A stretch of DNA of 64,000 nt, taken from Candidatus Streptomyces philanthi (GTDB lineage: Bacteria > Actinomycetota > Actinomycetes > Streptomycetales > Streptomycetaceae). Below are positions 25,641 to 35,847 of the stretch, piece after piece. Where the stretch lies: positions 6,865,501 through 6,929,500 of the forward strand of contig CP073042.1 in NCBI GenBank assembly GCA_018114805.1, given 5' to 3'. Both the position numbers and the translations under genes were made by a program. Below the pieces are notes generated by a model that was given only the letters and a program-made list of their open reading frames with translations, did not search any database and was not told the DNA's origin. Every line of letters begins with the position of its first letter. Position 1 is the first letter of the stretch.

Positions 25641-25800
25641 TCATTTGGCGAGTCCGCGGTAGCAGATGAGGGTGCAGGCGATGCTGGTGAAGGCCAGGAA
25701 GTGATCGGCCTTGCGCTCGTAGTGTCTGTGGAGGCGACGGCAGCCTGCGAGCCAGGCCGTGGTCCGTGAGTAACGCCCCTGGTCAGACGCCCTTCTTCCG
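25641..25800 (-). mobile_element. IS5-family transposase C-terminal remnant
   Basis: On the minus strand the bases up to the TGA at 25641 encode the terminal peptide T-A-W-L-A-G-C-R-R-L-H-R-H-Y-E-R-K-A-D-H-F followed by L-A-F-T-S-I-A-C-T-L-I-C-Y-R. This is the characteristic end of IS5-type (DDE) transposases of actinobacteria. Upstream similarity stops within about 25 residues and the region then abuts the aldehyde dehydrogenase stop codon. The catalytic part and one end are missing, so it cannot move. I see no terminal inverted repeats. Confidence 0.75.
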
Positions 25801-25803
25801 CCT

Positions 25804-27327
<1,524 letters not shown>

Positions 27328-27475
27328 GGCGCGACCTCCCGATCACATGCGGCCCGCTCCCGTCGCGGGCAGCGCTGGGCGGAGGCTAGGCACCGACAGG
27401 TTGCGCCGACGTTGCCGACCACCCCGCGGCCGCCCGCCCCGCCCACCACCTCCCCGCCCTCTCGTCCTCATCCCG

Positions 27476-28784
27476 TCAGGTCGCCGCGTCCGGCAGGCCG
27501 TACGCCAGGCGCAGCCGCTGCGCGCCGCGTGCCACCGCGGCACGCTCGGGGCTGTGCGCGGGCAGCGCCGCGAGCAGGGCCTCGCGCACCTCCAGGTCGC
27601 TCTCGCCCCACGGCGCCTCCGCCCAGCGGCGCAGGAGTTCGGCGTCCCGACTGGCCAGCACGGCGCGTCGTAACCGGTCGTCCAGGACCGCCCTCAGCCG
27701 ACGGATGCCCGGCGCCTCCGACAGCGGGAGCAGTGGGCCCTGGTAGGTGCTGAGCGCGCGGTGCGGACAGCCGGCGGTCAACTGGTCGGCAGCCGTCAGC
27801 GCATCGCACCGCACGGGGGCGCACAGCCGGTACGGGCGCGAGCCGAGCAACGGGCCCACGCGCCGGCGCAGCCGGGACAGCTCGGCCCGCAGCGTCACCG
27901 GGTCCACCGTCCGCTCCCCGTACAGCAGCTTCGCCAGGCGGTCGCCGGTCAGGCCGTCGGGGTGGCAGGCCAGGATCACCACGATCTCGCTGTGCCGGTG
28001 GCTCAGGCGCAACCGTCGCCTCTGCGTGACCAGCAACGCCTCGTCCCGCCCCAGCGCGCTCACGGACGCGCCGGCACCCGTGTCGGCGCTGGTCCTGGGG
28101 CGTTCGAGGGCGGCGAGCTGGGCCTCGGCCGCCCGCGCCGTGGCCTGCACCAGGGCCAGGCTGTGCGGGGCGGCCAGATGGTTCCCGCCGGTGATGTCGA
28201 CGGCGCCGAGCAGCCGGCCGGTGTACGTGTCGCGCACCGGCGCCGCGGCGCAGGTCCACGGTTGCACCGGGCGGCTGAAGTGCTCGGTCGAGAAGATCTG
28301 CACCGGGTGGCCGACGGTCAGTGCCGTGCCCGGCGCGTTGGTGCCCGCGTGCCGCTCGTCCCAGCGGGCGCCCGCCACGAAGTTCATGCGCTCGGCCCGC
28401 CGCAGCTCACCGCGGTGACCCTCGACCCAGAGCATGCGGCCCAACTCGTCGCAGACCGCGAACAGGTGGGCGCCGTCGTGCGCGACGGCGCCCAGCAGCT
28501 CACGGAACAGCGGGCAGCACCCGGGCCAGCGGGTGCTTGCTGCGGTACGCCTCCAGGTCGCCCGCCTCCAGGGGGATCGGCGCGACCCCGTCCCTGGCCA
28601 CCCGCGCGTCGGCGGACCGTCGCCACGAGTCCGCCACCACCGGCCGTACCGACGGGGCGACGGCGCCGTGGGCGAGGAACTCCTCCCAGCCGGCGCGCAC
28701 CGCCCGGGACCTGTCGGTGGGGTCGGTGCCGGGCGTCATCGCCAGCCACGGGTTGACGGACGCGTTGAGCGACGGGTTGACCAC
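27476..28784 (-). pseudogene. AcoR-like GAF-domain transcriptional regulator, one frameshift
   Basis: A GTG at 28784 has an AGGAGG site upstream and begins the N-terminal part (V-R-P-V-V-A-D-S-W-R-R-S-A). Near 28507 an extra G in CCCGCTG shifts the frame; skipping it joins L-P to L-F-R-E-L-L-G-A-V-A-H-D-G-A-H-L-F and then the GAF domain (W-V-E-G-H-R-G...GTNAPGTALTVGHPVQIFS, W-T-C-A-A-A-P-V-R-D). The C-terminal half lacks the sigma-54 AAA+ module of true AcoR and instead has a winged-helix-like region (L-T-G-D-R-L-A-K-L-L-Y-G-E), as in Streptomyces relatives. It probably controlled the aldehyde dehydrogenase gene 149 bases downstream. A single indel may be a sequencing error. Confidence 0.75.
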
Positions 28785-28816
28785 GGGGCCTGCCTCCTGC
28801 ACTCGCACCGGACGAC

Positions 28817-28978
28817 CTACGGTGGAGAGGCGTATCCGCACGTGTGGCAGATCTTCCAACCGTCCTGGTTGACGGCTAGCTGACCCCCGCAGTTCGGGCA
28901 CTGCTCGGCTCGCGGGGCCATAGGGGACGGCCGTCGGCCGTCCGTCGTGTCGGGCACTACGCCACTCTTCGTTCTCAT
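28817..28978 (-). CDS. Small zinc-ribbon protein, function unknown
   Basis: A 53-residue protein starting at ATG 28978, preceded by GAGGGAC. Its C-terminal half is a rubredoxin-like ribbon: C-P-N-C-G-G, then K-I-C-H-T-C-G-Y, two C-x-x-C knuckles about 15 residues apart. It lies 33 bases upstream of the AcoR-like gene on the same strand. Proteins of this kind are common in Streptomyces but I know of no function. Confidence 0.65.
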   Translation of the reverse strand: MRTKSGVVPDTTDGRRPSPMAPRAEQCPNCGGQLAVNQDGWKICHTCGYASPP

Positions 28979-29495
28979 GTCCCTCGTCCGTTCTGCGGTA
29001 CCCAATGCCTCCCGCCAGGTGAATGCCCCGGATGCGGAGGAACACGTCCGCGAACGGCGGCCGTCGCCTCCCGCGTTCACACGGGGTGCGCGCGCCGCAC
29101 CCATCATCGCGGCGCGCACACGCTGCCACTAGTCGCCCGCAGGCAGTTGACTGATGGAAGGCGAGTCGGGGCGACCCGGCGCGCGGGAACCGTCGCCGGT
29201 ACGCGCCAGTATGGGGCGTTATGAACGGTCGAAAGCGCGGTCACGGCGCCCCCGGGGGCGATCGCCGACCGTGCGTGCACCATGGCTCCCGCGGCGCGTG
29301 GCGCCCCGGGACGTCGAGCGGAACCAGGACAGCGACAGCGCGACGGACCAGGCCGCGGCTCCTCCCCCCGAGCCGGCGGCCCTCCACCGCCCCGTACCCA
29401 CGGGCCGAGGTGCGGGGCGGCGCTTCGCGCCCTCCTCGATGATTCGCGCCCCCGCACGTCACCGCTCTGACCGCGGGTGCAAAGATGTGTGCGTC
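28979..29495. other. 517 bases without a recognisable gene
   Basis: This is the divergent interval between the zinc-ribbon gene and the membrane-protein gene. Several frames are open only because of the high GC; none shows a family motif or a good ribosome site. Promoters for both neighbours should lie here but no clear -35/-10 pair stands out. Confidence 0.45.
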
Positions 29496-30272
29496 ATGGA
29501 AGGGGGGCACGTTCTACGGGGGCTGCGAGCAGCGGTGTTCGCGGCGGTCTGCGTGCTGCTCGCCGCCGCCGGACACATCGTCATGTCTGCCACCCCCATT
29601 CCGCTCTGGGCCGTCGGCGTCGCCCTGCTCGGCACCGGCGGCGCGGCGTGGTGCGCGGCCGGCCGGGAGCGCGGGCCGCTGCTGATCATGTCGCTGACGG
29701 CCGGGGCCCAGCTCGCGCTGCACACCCTGTTCAGCGTCGCGCAGACCGGCGTCGGCGGGCACGGCGCGGGGCACGGGCAGCACGCCCACGCCGCCCCGCC
29801 CCCGACCGTGGCCTCCGACACCCTCCGCGAGCGCATCGCGGCCGGCGAGGCCGTGTTGCCACCCAGTTGTGGCCTGCCCAACCCGCTGGTCAGCGGCGAG
29901 GGCTCGGCGGCCGGCGGCGACGGTCTTGGCCAGCACGTCGCCGGGCTGGGCCAGGACGTGCTCTCCTCGGCGCACACCATGGCCCTGCACGACGGGCACG
30001 GCGGACTGGGCATGTGGTTCGCCCACCTGCTGGTCGCACTGGTCTGCGGGGTCTGGCTGTGCGGCGGCGAACAGGCGGCCTTCCGCGTCGGGCGGGCGCT
30101 GGCCGTGCGGCTGTTCGCGCCGCTGTACGTGCTCTTCGGCGACACCGCGCCCGGACCGCAGCCCGAACACGGCCGCTCCCGCGGGTCCCACGAGGCCCGC
30201 CGCCCGCGGCTCCTGCTGCTCGTCCACGTCATCGCCACCCGTGGTCCGCCACTGGGGATCGCCGTCGCCTGA
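29496..30272 (+). CDS. Membrane protein with His-rich loop, copper-locus neighbour
   Basis: A protein of about 258 residues (ATG 29496; GTG 29487 possible) with four predicted membrane segments: VFAAVCVLLAAAGHIVM, W-A-V-G-V-A-L-L-G-T-G-G, L-L-I-M-S-L-T-A-G-A-Q-L and HLLVALVCGVWLCGG. Between the third and fourth is a long extracytoplasmic loop that begins with a histidine/glycine run (GGHGAGHGQHAHA), a plausible metal-binding stretch. The following genes are an ECF sigma factor, an anti-sigma-like zinc finger and the copper efflux operon, so a role in copper handling is reasonable but unproven. Confidence 0.65.
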   Translation: MEGGHVLRGLRAAVFAAVCVLLAAAGHIVMSATPIPLWAVGVALLGTGGAAWCAAGRERGPLLIMSLTAGAQLALHTLFSVAQTGVGGHGAGHGQHAHAAPPPTVASDTLRERIAAGEAVLPPSCGLPNPLVSGEGSAAGGDGLGQHVAGLGQDVLSSAHTMALHDGHGGLGMWFAHLLVALVCGVWLCGGEQAAFRVGRALAVRLFAPLYVLFGDTAPGPQPEHGRSRGSHEARRPRLLLLVHVIATRGPPLGIAVA

Positions 30273-30742
30273 CGGCCACCTCCCCTCGGCAGGTCACCTC
30301 CCGGCCAGCCCCATCGGCGGCCGGAGCCGGCGCGCCCCCGCGACGCGCCGGAACCCAGGAAGGACATATGGCGATGAACCCTGCCCTCTTTCGGGCAGCA
30401 CCGGCCCGGCGCGTGTCGCCGCGCCCCGCCCCCACGGCCGGCGGCAACCGGCCCTGCCAGCCCACCCGCCCCGTGCCCCGTACGGCTGCCCACCGATCGG
30501 CTGGTTCGGCCGCCGGTCGCGCCGCGACGGCCCCGGTGCCCCCGCACGCCCGCGCCGCCGCGCCCGTGACGTCGCGACGCGCGCCCCGCGTGTGCGCTGC
30601 GCCCCGCACCGGGGCCCGTACCGGCGGTCGTACGAGCCCGGCGCGCCGAGCGCACCCCATGCCGCCGGTTGGCGCTACACCGCCGGTCGGCGCGTGGCGG
30701 CGGGATGGCGGCGTGCTCGCCGCCGTGGCCGGCCGGGCGCGG
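30273..30742. other. Interval with one doubtful Pro/Arg/Ala-rich frame
   Basis: A good GGAAGGAC site precedes ATG 30368, which opens a frame lasting to 31048. The frame is compositionally biased (Arg, Pro, Ala), has no known motif and overlaps the anti-sigma-like gene on the other strand and the start of the sigma-factor gene. It may be the beginning of a broken secreted-protein gene, or noise. Confidence 0.3.
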
Positions 30743-30925
30743 CTAGTGCGCCGTGCCGCCGATGCGGGTGGTCCACTCGCGCAGGGCCAGCACGCGACGT
30801 CCCCAGAGCCTGCAGTCGGCGCAGCCGTGCAGATGGGCGTCGAGCACCGGCCCGGTGACACCGGGCGGCAGCGCCTCACCGTCGACCCTGGCGGAGAGCG
30901 CGGTACGGGAATCGAAACAGTGCAC
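30743..30925 (-). CDS. Small zf-HC2-type anti-sigma-like zinc finger protein
   Basis: A 60-residue protein read from GTG 30925. It contains the anti-sigma zinc finger pattern H-C-F-D-S-R...H-L-H-G-C-A-D-C, i.e. H-x-x-x-C-x-x-C with an upstream Cys/His, as in RsrA/ChrR-type and zf-HC2 proteins. It is divergent from the ECF sigma gene that starts 110 bases away, the natural partner. There is no membrane segment, so if it is an anti-sigma factor it is cytoplasmic and presumably senses metal or redox state. The short length and absence of an ATG make the start uncertain. Confidence 0.6.
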   Translation of the reverse strand: MHCFDSRTALSARVDGEALPPGVTGPVLDAHLHGCADCRLWGRRVLALREWTTRIGGTAH

Positions 30926-31034
30926 CCGGCCATGGTCCCCGCTGCCGCGCCCGGGCCGTGCGGCGCCCCCCGCGCCCGTGGCCCGCGGGGCGGTGCCGTC
31001 CGTGCTCCGGGGCAGCGCGACGCGGAGCACGGTG

Positions 31035-31781
31035 ATGCCCGTGTATGAGCGCGACGACGAGGCGGTGACCGCGTGGGCGCTGGCGGCGCGCGGCGGTGAC
31101 GCCGAGGCGGTGGACCAGTTCATCCGGGCCACCCAACGCGACGTGTGGCGGTACGTCTCGCGGTTGAGCAACGACCCGCAGTCGGCCGACGACCTCGTCC
31201 AGGAGACGTACTTGCGGGCGCTGCGCAGCCTGCCCCGGTTCGAGGGCAGGTCGTCGGCCCGTACCTGGCTGCTGTCGATCGCCCGCTACACGGTCGTGGA
31301 CCGGCTGCGCTGGAACGCGGCCCGACCACGCCTATCCGACACCGACGACTGGCAGACCGCGGCCGAGTTGGCGCAGTCCCGCGAGTTGCCGGGGTTCGAC
31401 GAGGGGGTGGCCCTGTCGCAACTCCTGGGGCAGCTTCCGTACGAGCGGCGCGAGGCGTTCGTGCTCACCCAGCTCCTCGGGCTGCCCTACACGCAGGCCG
31501 CGCTCGTGGCCAACTGCCCGGTGGGTACCGTGCGCTCGCGCGTCGCGCGGGCCCGCGAGGCGCTGATCGAGCAACTGGCGAGCGCGGAGCGCGCCGGCCA
31601 CGGGTCGGCGCCGGGCCGGGGCGCGCGGGCAGCCGCCCGCCCGGGCGGCGCGCCGCCGCGGACCACGGACCCCACGGCCACGCGCTCCGGCCCCGGTGTG
31701 GCCTCCGGGCGCCCGGAGGTCGGCGCCGGGACCGGCGGCGGGACGCGGGCGCGCGTTCCGGAACTGGCCGGGGCGCGCTGA
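31035..31781 (+). CDS. ECF RNA polymerase sigma factor
   Basis: A 248-residue ECF sigma factor. The sigma-2 region is seen in D-V-W-R-Y-V-S-R-L...SADDLVQETYLRALRSLPRF, ending R-T-W-L-L-S-I-A-R-Y; the sigma-4 helix-turn-helix is L-P-Y-E-R-R-E-A-F-V-L-T-Q-L-L-G-L-P-Y with C-P-V-G-T-V-R-S-R-V-A-R-A-R. A C-terminal extension of about 60 residues is low-complexity (Gly/Ala/Pro). ATG 31035 is preceded by GGAG at seven bases; a GTG lies three bases upstream. Its neighbours (zinc-finger protein, His-rich membrane protein, copper operon) suggest it responds to copper or envelope redox stress. Confidence 0.88.
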   Translation: MPVYERDDEAVTAWALAARGGDAEAVDQFIRATQRDVWRYVSRLSNDPQSADDLVQETYLRALRSLPRFEGRSSARTWLLSIARYTVVDRLRWNAARPRLSDTDDWQTAAELAQSRELPGFDEGVALSQLLGQLPYERREAFVLTQLLGLPYTQAALVANCPVGTVRSRVARAREALIEQLASAERAGHGSAPGRGARAAARPGGAPPRTTDPTATRSGPGVASGRPEVGAGTGGGTRARVPELAGAR

Positions 31782-31939
31782 GACAGCCGGCCGGGCGGGG
31801 GTTCGCGGGGCGACTCGCGGGCTCCCACCCGACGCGTGCCCGCACGCCGGGTGCGGTGAGTCCGTAGGTCCGTACGGCCGCCTGACGCCTGCGGCGCGCC
31901 CGACCGGCCGGGCCCCGAAGGCCGGCTGTGGACGCCAGT

Positions 31940-31968
31940 GGGCCCCGCCACGAGTCGTGGCGGGGCCC
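31940..31968. terminator. Strong bidirectional hairpin between sigma gene and copper operon
   Basis: GGGCCCCGCCACGA (31940-31953) and its exact complement TCGTGGCGGGGCCC (31955-31968) form a 14-bp stem with almost no loop. It sits between the convergent sigma-factor and PCuAC-like genes, as expected for a shared terminator. No U-tract follows, which is normal in Streptomyces. Confidence 0.75.
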
Positions 31969-32048
31969 TTGGGGCGCGCGCGGCGGAGGGGGAGTCGCCC
32001 GGAGCCGCTGCCCCCGTTCGCCGAGGGGCAGCGGATGCGCGCCGTGCT

Positions 32049-32666
32049 CTAGCTGCCCGGTCGTACCACCAGGGCGTTGACCCGCATCGGCTCGCTGTCG
32101 CGGAAGTGCAGGACCAACGGCACGCGTTCGCCCAGCCGCATCGGCGGCGGGTTCTCGACCATGACGTCGAGGCCGGTCGCCGACATCTCCAGCTTGCCCC
32201 CGGCGGGCAGCGAGGCCGCGGAGACCATCTGCATGGTGCCCACGCCGTTCTCGTGCACGTTGCGGCTCAGCATCACCCGACCGGCCTTCGCCGGCGTCGA
32301 GACGCGCACCAGCGCGTCGTCGGCGCCACCCTCGTTGGTCAGGTTGAACAGCGCGGCCGTCGCCTCCGGGTTGGACGGGAGCATGATGCGCGCGTCGACC
32401 AGGGTGGGTTCGGCCGGGCTGCCCGCCGCGCCGGACGCCGTCCACGCGGTGAGCACGCCGAGCGTCACGGCGCAGGCGATGACCGGCGCGAGGACGGCGG
32501 TCAGCGCGCCCTTGTTGAGCGCGAGGCGCGACTTCCGGGGGGCGGGGCCACCCGCGCTGGCGCCGGTCGCGCCCGCGGCCGGGTCAGCCGTGGTCGAGAC
32601 AGCCGAGCCGGGTGCGCTGGGCTCGGGTACGGCGTCGGTCGTCTGGGACACGGACTTCTCCCTCAT
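32049..32666 (-). CDS. PCuAC/DUF461-like copper chaperone
   Basis: A 205-residue protein with one N-terminal membrane segment (LTAVLAPVIACAVTLGVLTA, residues 51-70) and an extracytoplasmic cupredoxin-like domain. The domain shows M-L-S-R-N-V-H-E, M-Q-M-V and V-M-V-E-N-P, followed by L-G-E-R-V-P-L-V-L-H-F, the PCuAC outline. The second ligand histidine before the last Met is replaced: the text reads G-L-D-V-M where relatives have H-x-M. Copper binding may therefore be altered. ATG 32666 overlaps the CopA stop by four bases, so it is last in the copper operon. Confidence 0.78.
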   Translation of the reverse strand: MREKSVSQTTDAVPEPSAPGSAVSTTADPAAGATGASAGGPAPRKSRLALNKGALTAVLAPVIACAVTLGVLTAWTASGAAGSPAEPTLVDARIMLPSNPEATAALFNLTNEGGADDALVRVSTPAKAGRVMLSRNVHENGVGTMQMVSAASLPAGGKLEMSATGLDVMVENPPPMRLGERVPLVLHFRDSEPMRVNALVVRPGS

Positions 32667-35095
32667 GACTGCTCCGATGCGGCCGTGGCTCGCGCGCGCG
32701 ACCTGCTGGGACGGTTGCTCGCCGGCCGATCTCCGCCCGGCCTGGGGTTGCTGGGCCGGGGGCGCCCCGGTGCCCCGGTGGACGAGGTGGGCTGCCAGCC
32801 GCGCAGCCGCAGGCTGTTGCCGACCACGATCACCGAGCTGGCGGACATCGCGGCGGCGGCCACCATCGGGTTGAGCCAGCCGACGGCCGCCAGCGGCAGG
32901 GTGACCGCGTTGTAGCCGAATGCCCAGGCCAGGTTGGAGCGCACCATGCCCAGCGTGCGCCGGGCCAGCCGTACGGCGTCTGGCAGCGCGCCAATGTCCT
33001 CGCGTACCAGCGTCACGTCGGCCGCGCCGATCGCGGCGTCCGTGCCGCCGCCCATGGCGATGCCCAGGTCGGCCTTGGCCAGCGCCGCCGCGTCGTTGAC
33101 GCCGTCGCCGATGACCGCGACCCGGTGGCCGTGCTCGCGCAGCGAGCGCACCAGCTCGGCCTTGCCCTCGGGGGTGGCCCGGGCGTGCACCTCGGTGATG
33201 CCCAGCCGTTCGGCGACGGCCCGCGCGGTCGCCTCGCTGTCGCCGGTCGCCAGCACCGTGCGCAGGCCGAGGCGGCGGAGGTGGTCCACCGCCCGGAAGG
33301 CGCCGGGGCGCAGGCTGTCGCCCAGCGCGAGGACGGCCTCCGGCGCGCCGTCCACGCGTACCAGCACCGTCGTGTGCCCGGTGCTCTCCGCCTCGCGCAC
33401 CGCGTCGGCCAGCTCCGTGGGCACCGCGGCCTGGCCGTCCGGGGTGACGCCGTCGGGGGACTCGGCGTCCGGACGGGAGACCGTCACCTGGTGCCCGTCC
33501 ACGCGTCCGCTCACGCCGTGCCCGGCGGTCGCGGCGAAGCCGATGACCGCCGGCAGCCCGGCGCCCTCCGCGGCCTCGCGCCGCGCGTGGCTGACCACGG
33601 CACGTCCGACCGGGTGCTCCGAGCCCTGTTCGACCGCGCCCGCCAGGCGTACGACGGTCTCCTCGTCCAGCCCCTCCGTACGGCAGGTGACCTGCGTGAC
33701 GCCCATCTCGCCGATGGTCAGCGTGCCGGTCTTGTCCAGCACGACGGTGTCCACCCGGCGTAGCCCCTCCAGGGCCTGCGGGCCCTTGACGAGGATGCCG
33801 AGCTGGGCGCCGCGCCCGGTGGCGGCGAGCAGGGCGGTGGGGGTGGCGAGACCGAGGGCGCACGGGCAGGCGACGACCAGGACCGCCACGGCGACGGTCA
33901 CCGCCGCCTGCGGGTCGGCGCCGGCGCCGAGCCAGAAGCCCAGGACCGTGACGGCGATGGACAGCACGATGGGCACGAAGATGCCGGCCACCGCGTCGGC
34001 CAGGCGCTGCGCCCTGGCCTTGCCGGCCTGCGCGTCCTCCACCAGGCGGGTGATGCGCGCCAGTTGGGTGTCGGCGCCCACGGCCTCGGCCCGCACCTCG
34101 AGCAGCCCGCCCGAGTTGACGGCGCCGCCCACGACCGCGGAGCCGGGGCTGACCTCGACCGGCGCGCTCTCGCCCGTCACCAGCGACATGTCCAGGGCGG
34201 AGCCGCCCTCGGTGACCACGCCGTCGGTGGCGACGCGCTCTCCCGGCCGTACGACGAACAGGTCGCCGACCCGCAACTGCTCGATGGGGATGCGCCGTTC
34301 GGCGCCGTCCACCCTTATGACCACGTTCTTGGCCGCCAGGTTGGCGAGCGCGCGCAGCGCGGAGCCGGTGCCGTGCCGGGCTCGCGCCTCCAACCACCGT
34401 CCGGTCAGCACGAACAGCGGTACGGCGACCGCCGCCTCCAGATACACGTGTGGCGTGTCACCCGAGGCGGAGGGCAGCAGCGTGAACGGCATCTCCATGC
34501 CCGGCTCGCCCGCGCCGCCGAAGAAGAGCGCGTACGTGGACCAGGAGAAGGCGGCGATGACGCCGAGCGAGACCAGCGTGTCCATGGTGGCCGCGCCGTG
34601 GCGCAGCCCGCGGGCCGCCCGTGCGTGGAAGGGCCACGAGCCCCAGGAGGCGACCGGCGTGGAGAGCACGAAGCACACCCACTGCCAGTTGCGGAACTGG
34701 AGGGCCGGCACCATCGAGATGACCAGTACCGGGATCGACAACAGGGCTGTGATCAGCAACCGGTCCCGCTCCTCGCGGGCGATGGCGGCCTTCTTCTGCT
34801 CGCGCTGGTCCTGCGCCTCGCCGGCGTCTGGCTCCGTGCCGTTGTCGCCCGTGGCGCCGCGCCCGGCCGAGGTCGGCACCGGCTCGGCGGTGTAACCGGC
34901 CTTCTCGACGGTGGCCGTCAGCTCGGCCACGGAGACGCCCGCCGGATGGGTGATGTGGGCGCGTTCGGTGGCGAGGTTGACGGTGGCGGTGACGCCTTCG
35001 ACGCGGCCGAGGCGCTTTTCGACGCGGCCGACGCAGGCGGCGCAGGTCATGCCGCCGATGGTCAGCTCGGTGGTGACCGGGGCTGGCGTGGTCAC
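32663..35095 (-). CDS. copA: Copper-exporting P1B-type ATPase
   Basis: An 810-residue heavy-metal ATPase. A single HMA domain has G-G-M-T-C-A-A-C-V near residue 14. It is followed by eight membrane segments, the transduction T-G-E-S motif, the metal site A-C-P-C-A-L-G in TM6, the phosphorylation D-K-T-G-T-L-T, the P1B E-H-P-V-G motif and the hinge V-I-G-D-G-V-N-D-A-A-A-L. The CPC plus CxxC set is that of Cu(I) exporters. GTG 35095 follows GGAGG and overlaps the upstream small gene by four bases. It moves copper out of the cytoplasm, possibly handing it to the flanking exported proteins. Confidence 0.93.
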   Translation of the reverse strand: MTTPAPVTTELTIGGMTCAACVGRVEKRLGRVEGVTATVNLATERAHITHPAGVSVAELTATVEKAGYTAEPVPTSAGRGATGDNGTEPDAGEAQDQREQKKAAIAREERDRLLITALLSIPVLVISMVPALQFRNWQWVCFVLSTPVASWGSWPFHARAARGLRHGAATMDTLVSLGVIAAFSWSTYALFFGGAGEPGMEMPFTLLPSASGDTPHVYLEAAVAVPLFVLTGRWLEARARHGTGSALRALANLAAKNVVIRVDGAERRIPIEQLRVGDLFVVRPGERVATDGVVTEGGSALDMSLVTGESAPVEVSPGSAVVGGAVNSGGLLEVRAEAVGADTQLARITRLVEDAQAGKARAQRLADAVAGIFVPIVLSIAVTVLGFWLGAGADPQAAVTVAVAVLVVACPCALGLATPTALLAATGRGAQLGILVKGPQALEGLRRVDTVVLDKTGTLTIGEMGVTQVTCRTEGLDEETVVRLAGAVEQGSEHPVGRAVVSHARREAAEGAGLPAVIGFAATAGHGVSGRVDGHQVTVSRPDAESPDGVTPDGQAAVPTELADAVREAESTGHTTVLVRVDGAPEAVLALGDSLRPGAFRAVDHLRRLGLRTVLATGDSEATARAVAERLGITEVHARATPEGKAELVRSLREHGHRVAVIGDGVNDAAALAKADLGIAMGGGTDAAIGAADVTLVREDIGALPDAVRLARRTLGMVRSNLAWAFGYNAVTLPLAAVGWLNPMVAAAAMSASSVIVVGNSLRLRGWQPTSSTGAPGRPRPSNPRPGGDRPASNRPSRSRARATAASEQS

Positions 35096-35331
35096 TGGGC
35101 GCCTCCGACCGCGGCCGGCACCCCGCCGACGGGCGCCGGCGGGACGACGCCCGTCCCGTGGTTGTTCATCCCGCCCATGTCGCCGCCGGAACCTCCGTCG
35201 TCGGACCGGTGCAGCTCGGGGGCGACCGGGCCGGCAGCCGAGCCGACGGCGTACGCGATGCCGAACATGGCACCGAGTAACAGGACGAAGCCGGTGAGCA
35301 TGAGCGCTGGACTGTACTGACGTGAGGTCAT
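35092..35331 (-). CDS. Small Met/His-containing membrane protein of the copper operon
   Basis: A 79-residue protein with one membrane segment (L-M-L-T-G-F-V-L-L-L-G-A-M-F-G-I-A-Y-A) and an outside tail with H-R-S, then G-G-D-M-G-G-M-N-N-H-G-T-G. Met/His clusters of this kind often bind copper. ATG 35331 has a GGAG site five bases upstream. It is the first gene of the operon with copA and the PCuAC-like gene. It may be an accessory metal-binding subunit; I know no characterised homologue. Confidence 0.7.
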   Translation of the reverse strand: MTSRQYSPALMLTGFVLLLGAMFGIAYAVGSAAGPVAPELHRSDDGGSGGDMGGMNNHGTGVVPPAPVGGVPAAVGGAQ

Positions 35332-35847
35332 CGCTGCTCCAAGACGGACGAAGACGGACAGGTGGGGAGTGGCACGCGCGCCCCGGCATCGAGCGGGCCG
35401 GGCGGTGTGCGGCGGACGGGGCCGGGTTGGCTGGGTGGCACGGGTGGCGAGCGGGTCGGACGGGGGCGAACGGACGACGGGCGCCGGAGGCCGGGTCCGG
35501 GACCCGAGGCCGACCGGCGGTGGTGCTGGACGGACGGATGTGGCACAGGGCGCGGGTGGGCGGTAGGGGACATCGGATGCGGTACGACAGTGGAGACGGA
35601 ATCGTGACGCGGCATCATGGTGACACGGGTCTAGCCCATCTCGGCCCTGTTGATCCGGCCGCACGGCACGTGAGGTTTCTCCCGGCGCGCGCCGGGAACT
35701 GGCGCCCGCGCGGAGCCGACTTCATATGGATGACGGGGCCTGTCGCGCCGCCGACGCGGTGTCGGCGTGCGGCGCGGGCCCGGCCCGGCCGCCGCCCTGA
35801 CCTGGTCTGAACCAATCCCGGCGTAGTGCGGGCCGCGCGGCCGACCG
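35332..35847. other. 516-base interval upstream of the copper operon, no gene seen
   Basis: The copper-operon promoter should lie near 35340-35450 on the minus strand. Directly before the start the plus strand shows a repeated AGACGGAC (two copies nine bases apart), but no clear CsoR or CueR operator was found. The rest shows only high-GC open frames without motifs. Confidence 0.45.

Noticed and set aside
30368..31048. 226-codon Pro/Arg-rich gene
   Set aside because: Despite a good ribosome site it overlaps two better-supported genes and has no family similarity; kept only as a remark on the interval.
35322..35810. Plus-strand coding region upstream of the copper operon
   Set aside because: No motif, no ribosome site, Arg/Gly-rich composition typical of noncoding high-GC DNA.
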